From Pseudomonadota bacterium (GTDB lineage Bacteria; Pseudomonadota; Alphaproteobacteria; Sphingomonadales; Sphingomonadaceae): a stretch of 16,369 bases of DNA. The translations under genes were made by a program, and so were the position numbers. This document shows positions 15,105 to 16,369 of the stretch, piece after piece. How positions within the stretch are numbered: the first letter of the stretch is position 1; each line of letters starts with the position of its first letter. The notes below the pieces were generated by a model. It ran no database searches and was not told the DNA's origin. It saw only the letters and a program-made list of their open reading frames with translations. The stretch covers positions 1-16,369 of the forward strand of contig JAFAGN010000108.1 in assembly GCA_023422695.1 (NCBI GenBank), read 5' to 3'.

Positions 15105-16259
15105 ATGCGCCCCGATGGCGATCAAGCAGCGTTGCCTGTAAGGCGCGACTGGGCCGGCTGGCTGTTCGCGCTGTTGGCAGTGGTCGCCATCGAGCTTGTG
15201 CTCCAGGCCAGTGACCGCAGCACAAGCCGCACGCTCGCCGTGCGCGCGCATCCGGTGGCGCCGCCCGCCGACGTCGTACCCGAAGTGCTACCGATGGAAT
15301 TTGCCCCGGTCGCCGAGGACGACGCCCGCGCCGCGAACGCGCGCATCGCGCTGATCACCAAGGGTTTCGTTGCGGCGCGCCCGTTCATCTATGCTGGTGG
15401 CGGCGATGCCAAAGCTCGCGCCCGCGACTGCCTTGCCGCCGCGATGCTCTACGAAGCGGGCGATGATGCGAAGGGGCAGCAGGCCGTCGGCCAGGTCATC
15501 ATCAACCGCGCGCGGCATCCGGCGTTCCCGAAGTCGATCTGCGGCGTCGTGTTCCAGGGATCGGAACGCGTCACCGGTTGCCAGTTCACTTTCACCTGCG
15601 ATGGCGCCCTCAATCGCCGCTATTCCGACGCCGCGTGGCAACGCGCGCGCAATAATGCCGACTTGATGTTGTCGGGCGGCACCTATCCGCCAGTCGGCCT
15701 CGCCACCCATTATCACACCGATTGGGTGCGCCCCTATTGGAGCGACAGCCTGGAAAAGATCGCAGTCGTCGACACGCATCTCTTCTTTCGCTGGCCGGGC
15801 TATTGGGGCACTCCGGGCGCGTTTCGCGGCGTGGTATCGGGCGGCGATGGGCCGGTCGCAAAACTCGCCGCCATCTCGCCGCTCCATGCCATCGCACTCG
15901 GCCTGCCGAGCGAGCTCGCGACCGGCGTCGATGCCAATGCCGCGGTCGGCGAAGCGCGCGTCGTCGTCGGCGCGGGCGAAGCGACAGGCCGCGATACCAT
16001 CTATACTCAACTCGATAGGCGCGCCGCCCCGGAAAGCTTCGTCACCACCGCGCTGCGCCTGTGCGGCGACAAACCCTATTGCAAGTTCATGGGATGGACC
16101 AACCCGGTGCTGAAACCCGACAGCGACGCGATGAGCGACACCCAGCGCGCCGCGATGACCTTTTCCTATCTTCGCGACGACAAGGCGGGGTTCGAAAAGG
16201 CTCTGTGGAATTGCAGCGAGTATAAGCGCGACGACGCGCGGCAGTGCATGAAGCGGTAG
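15105..16259 (+). CDS. membrane-anchored SleB-family cell wall hydrolase
   Basis: This 384-aa protein has a single N-terminal membrane helix (about 17-34) after a short basic segment, then an Ala/Pro-rich linker to about 100. The Hydrolase_2 (SleB-like lytic transglycosylase/amidase) domain covers about 107-230. It shows CLAAAMLYEAGD with the probable catalytic Glu117, GQVIINRARHPAFP, CQFTFTCDG and ATHYHTDWVRPYW. Cysteines 109, 146, 159 and 165 could form disulfides in the periplasm. It would cleave peptidoglycan. Residues about 235-384 are an extension that I cannot assign; it carries two Cys pairs near its end (CGDKPYC and CSEYKRDDARQC). GAGG eight bases upstream supports ATG 15105. It follows cysK by 9 bp, so it is probably the last gene of that operon. 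Confidence 0.88.
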   Translation: MRPDGDQAALPVRRDWAGWLFALLAVVAIELVLQASDRSTSRTLAVRAHPVAPPADVVPEVLPMEFAPVAEDDARAANARIALITKGFVAARPFIYAGGGDAKARARDCLAAAMLYEAGDDAKGQQAVGQVIINRARHPAFPKSICGVVFQGSERVTGCQFTFTCDGALNRRYSDAAWQRARNNADLMLSGGTYPPVGLATHYHTDWVRPYWSDSLEKIAVVDTHLFFRWPGYWGTPGAFRGVVSGGDGPVAKLAAISPLHAIALGLPSELATGVDANAAVGEARVVVGAGEATGRDTIYTQLDRRAAPESFVTTALRLCGDKPYCKFMGWTNPVLKPDSDAMSDTQRAAMTFSYLRDDKAGFEKALWNCSEYKRDDARQCMKR

Positions 16260-16306
16260 GTGGGCGAACGTCGGCGTTGGGGTGGTTTCCAGACCGCCCT
16301 CTATTT

Positions 16307-16369
16307 CCGTTCGTGTCGAGCGAAGTCGAGACACCCATCGGCAGCGCAGGACTTCCGGGTGTCTCGACT
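16307..16369. repeat. palindromic intergenic repeat, cut by the window edge
   Basis: AGTCGAGACACCC (16324-16336) and GGGTGTCTCGACT (16357-16369) are perfect 13-bp inverted arms with a 20-nt loop. The left arm belongs to a longer block beginning CCGTTCGTGTCGAGCGA at 16307 that holds GTCGAG twice. The window ends exactly inside the right arm, so the right half probably continues. The block recalls a dispersed intergenic repeat that I associate with sphingomonad genomes. It could act as a transcription terminator or an mRNA 3'-end stabiliser after the cysK-sleB operon. Confidence 0.65.

Noticed and set aside
14031..15251. A 406-codon open frame antisense to cysK
   Set aside because: GC-rich codon bias keeps the reverse frame open. 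The cysK frame holds all family motifs, and the antisense protein is rich in Arg and His with no domain.

Overview
The window is about 16.4 kb of GC-rich chromosomal DNA that looks like a sphingomonad (Alphaproteobacteria, Sphingomonadales, perhaps near Sphingopyxis). The genus is inferred from the protein style, the gene neighbours (for example an SDHAF4/DUF1674 gene divergent from rsmB, and a SapC-family gene) and a palindromic intergenic repeat at the right edge. None of this has been checked against a database. I see no phage, transposase, integrase, CRISPR array, toxin-antitoxin pair or defence island. The content is mostly metabolic and housekeeping.

Layout: (1) 1-2249, a 2-oxoglutarate-dependent aspartyl/asparaginyl hydroxylase with an N-terminal TPR-like region, followed 18 bp later by an acyl-CoA dehydrogenase. 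(2) 2250-2453, a tRNA-Ala(CGC) gene on the minus strand with a recognisable promoter. (3) 2454-3470, a zinc-independent MDR-family NADP-dependent reductase (CurA/PTGR type), convergent with a RhlE-type DEAD-box helicase (3492-4898, minus). Upstream of the helicase on the same strand is a small secreted four-cysteine protein of unknown function (5021-5545). (4) 5723-7147, a FAD-linked oxidase of the D-2-hydroxyglutarate/D-lactate dehydrogenase type. (5) 7259-8607, a SapC-family protein translationally linked to a cytochrome b561. (6) 8628-10194, an SDHAF4-like flavinylation factor (minus) divergent from the 16S rRNA m5C methyltransferase gene rsmB. (7) 10218-11939, a DUF885 metallopeptidase-like lipoprotein (minus), divergent from an MFS exporter (12069-13382). 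(8) 13510-16259, a probable operon: RBBP9-like serine hydrolase, cysteine synthase (ATGA overlap), and a membrane-anchored SleB-type cell wall hydrolase. (9) 16307-16369, a palindromic repeat cut by the window edge.

There are loose functional links. Respiratory electron transfer is represented by the FAD oxidase, the acyl-CoA dehydrogenase, cytochrome b561 and the SDH assembly factor. RNA and ribosome work is represented by the helicase, RsmB and the tRNA. The most interesting signals are small: the 55-bp SDHAF4/rsmB junction, where one 10-bp palindrome supplies a Shine-Dalgarno sequence to each strand and a 12-codon mini-ORF runs into the rsmB start; an AT-rich palindromic promoter region before the hydrolase-cysK-sleB operon; hairpins at two convergent gene ends; and the sapC-cytochrome b561 pair. 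I found no convincing new multi-gene system.
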